Source: Symbiodinium natans (Eukaryota > Sar > Dinophyceae > Suessiales > Symbiodiniaceae). Taken from it: DNA of 64,000 nt. The notes beneath the pieces were generated by a model, which searched no databases, had not been told where the DNA came from, and was given only the letters and a program-made list of their open reading frames with translations. A program made the translations under genes and the position numbers. Position 1 is the stretch's first letter. Each line of letters begins with the position of its first letter. Below are positions 62,711 to 64,000 of the stretch, piece after piece. The DNA is taken from assembly GCA_905221605.1 (NCBI GenBank), contig CAJNDS010000223.1, positions 124,001-188,000 of the forward strand, read 5' to 3'.

Positions 62711-64000
62711 GCCCGTGGGTGACCAGCTTCACGAGTCCTTAGGTGACCATCCTTGGCAGCTTCACAGGCAATCTATTCCGGGGGGAAGCACCGGCGCGCC
62801 TAGACCCCCCCACTAAAACCTTCATGACCTGGAGAAAAACCCGGACGTGTACGAAAGCAACTCGTTGGTCGGGAGTGGTCTGTGCGTTCTTAAGCACCTG
62901 CTTGGGTCAAGTGACCGTTTGCAATATGGAGAGAAAAGGCGTGCGGGTTAGGGTGGTGGCAGTAAAATAAGCCCGCAGTGACAGCCGCCGAATGTACATG
63001 CAGGCTCGTCAGTGAGAGGTGAGTTCCTGTTCGCGGTTGGAAGCCATGTGGAACCACGCCAACTTACGTTTGCAACAACTGTCAGAGCATGCCCACAAAG
63101 TGTTCTGCCTGCTCTGCCGGCTGCGCACTGTGTAGCTGTTAACCTCGGTTGACATGCTGAAGAAAAACGGCCATCCCAGGCATGTCTAGAGGGGTATGCG
63201 GCAAACCTGGTGTGTGTTCGCTTGGTATGCCTTACTTGACGGACAACCTTGCGCCGCATGGGACTTGGGCGGCCTACTGTATGGCGACGCGTGCGCCCTG
63301 TTGCCTGATGTCTGTCTGCCTATTGCGCAGGTGTGTGCGCTCTCCTGGAGGCCGTATTAGTGGCAGCGCTTGTTGCTCCGGTTTTGGGGGGCACGTGTTT
63401 GGCACACTCACATGCCATGCTTGTGAGGGCATCAACTCATCACTGGAGCTTTGATTTTCTTGTTGGGGCCGGTCTACGTTGTGAATTTCTCCTTAGTAAA
63501 TGGTAGTGACTCTGAGTTTGGGTGCGCTCCCTTTCTACGGGTTGCGCGTGTGACTCCCCCCCCCCAATCGAAGTGTGCAGGCTACCCTCCAAGTCAGGAG
63601 GCCACGTTCATGCTTTGGGGGGGGTCAACGTTCTGTGTTCCGAATTGTCTGTGCACGTGGTGCCCTCTGCCCTGGTCTTTCGGTTAAAAGGGGGTTTGAG
63701 GTTTTTCCATTGCGTGACAGCGTGCTACGCATGTAAGGAGTGTGAGCCGACAGCGTGTGCTCCGGCATGCGTGTGTTGCATCTTTGGTTCGCCCACTGAT
63801 AAACAAGAAGGGATGGTGACCTGCGGTGTCGAGTGTCTTGCTTTTGAGTGTCTTACATTTGGGCTTGTGCTTTTGGGTTCAAACCAATTTGGAACAAGCG
63901 ATAAAGCCAATGTCACCAAGCTGCAGCTGCTGAGCTCCGCTCAACGATGTTGCACCGCGCACTGTGAACAAGGTCAAAGCGATTCGCGTTCCTCGCCATG

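Larger units (their letters stand above)
59791..64000. other. No convincing gene; weak degenerate repeats
   Basis: Only short frames on both strands, without recognised domains. Two diverged copies of a segment lie at about 60533-60715 and 60826-60994 (shared GCAAGCGGTTTTCAG, GTGTGGCTCCCGTT, GACCTTCCGGCGCT-like and GTGCCACCT blocks). At 62319-62710 four loose units share ATCCTTGAGGACT and GGAAGC. It may be intron or intergenic DNA. Confidence 0.45.

Overview
This is eukaryotic nuclear DNA, most likely from a dinoflagellate alga. I infer that from scattered degenerate TTTAGGG (plant/dinoflagellate-type) telomere repeats, very high satellite content, many small exons with GT/GC donors, one very large APE-type LINE, a copia fragment, and protein families of the kind expanded in such genomes. 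No prokaryotic operons, rRNA, tRNA or CRISPR arrays were recognised. The species cannot be named from the sequence.

Layout. 1-1045: two head-to-head 43-bp satellite arrays. 1250-2164: an unrecognised gene with a perfect Kozak start. 2437-7266: a multi-exon gene (signal peptide, acidic and coiled-coil exons, a large P-loop NTPase exon, then a truncated last exon). 7267-12904: mostly featureless, with a composite 11/65/12-bp satellite at 9.97-10.87 kb. 12905-14578: a 791-bp near-identical copy of the junction between NTPase exon and last exon, this time continuing into a complete last exon with a RelA/SpoT-like synthetase domain. Together the two pieces imply a secretory-route NTPase-alarmone-synthetase-like protein. 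14.6-17.3 kb: no genes, telomere-like relics. 17.3-19.1 kb: G-rich ~115-bp satellite.

19.5-29.5 kb (minus strand): a giant non-LTR retroelement. One 2,733-codon frame holds, in order, an acidic gag-like region, a Tpt1/KptA RNA 2'-phosphotransferase domain, an APE-type endonuclease, reverse transcriptase, zinc fingers and a ubiquitin-specific protease (C19) domain. A separate protein-like ORF in another frame (20607-21458) fills exactly the stretch between the zinc fingers and the protease.

29.5-53.7 kb: a satellite complex. It contains G-rich repeats around an AT-rich hairpin island, a TTTAGGG array, CTTC microsatellite, a ~70-bp repeat family with higher-order units, and a ~2.4-kb inverted duplication (31435-33840 / 46350-48696) carrying TGACGCCACGT-type repeats. 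A 55-bp repeat array with a GA microsatellite follows. 54.4-56.5 kb (minus): copia-type integrase plus the start of its RT, cut off next to a (TGC)24 tract. 56.95-59.8 kb (plus): a gene with a Cys/His finger and a kinase-like domain, spread over several frames. 59.8-64 kb: no convincing genes, only weak degenerate repeats.

Most long open frames at 31-51 kb are by-products of repeats and were not annotated. Functional calls rest on motif recognition only; no database search was possible.
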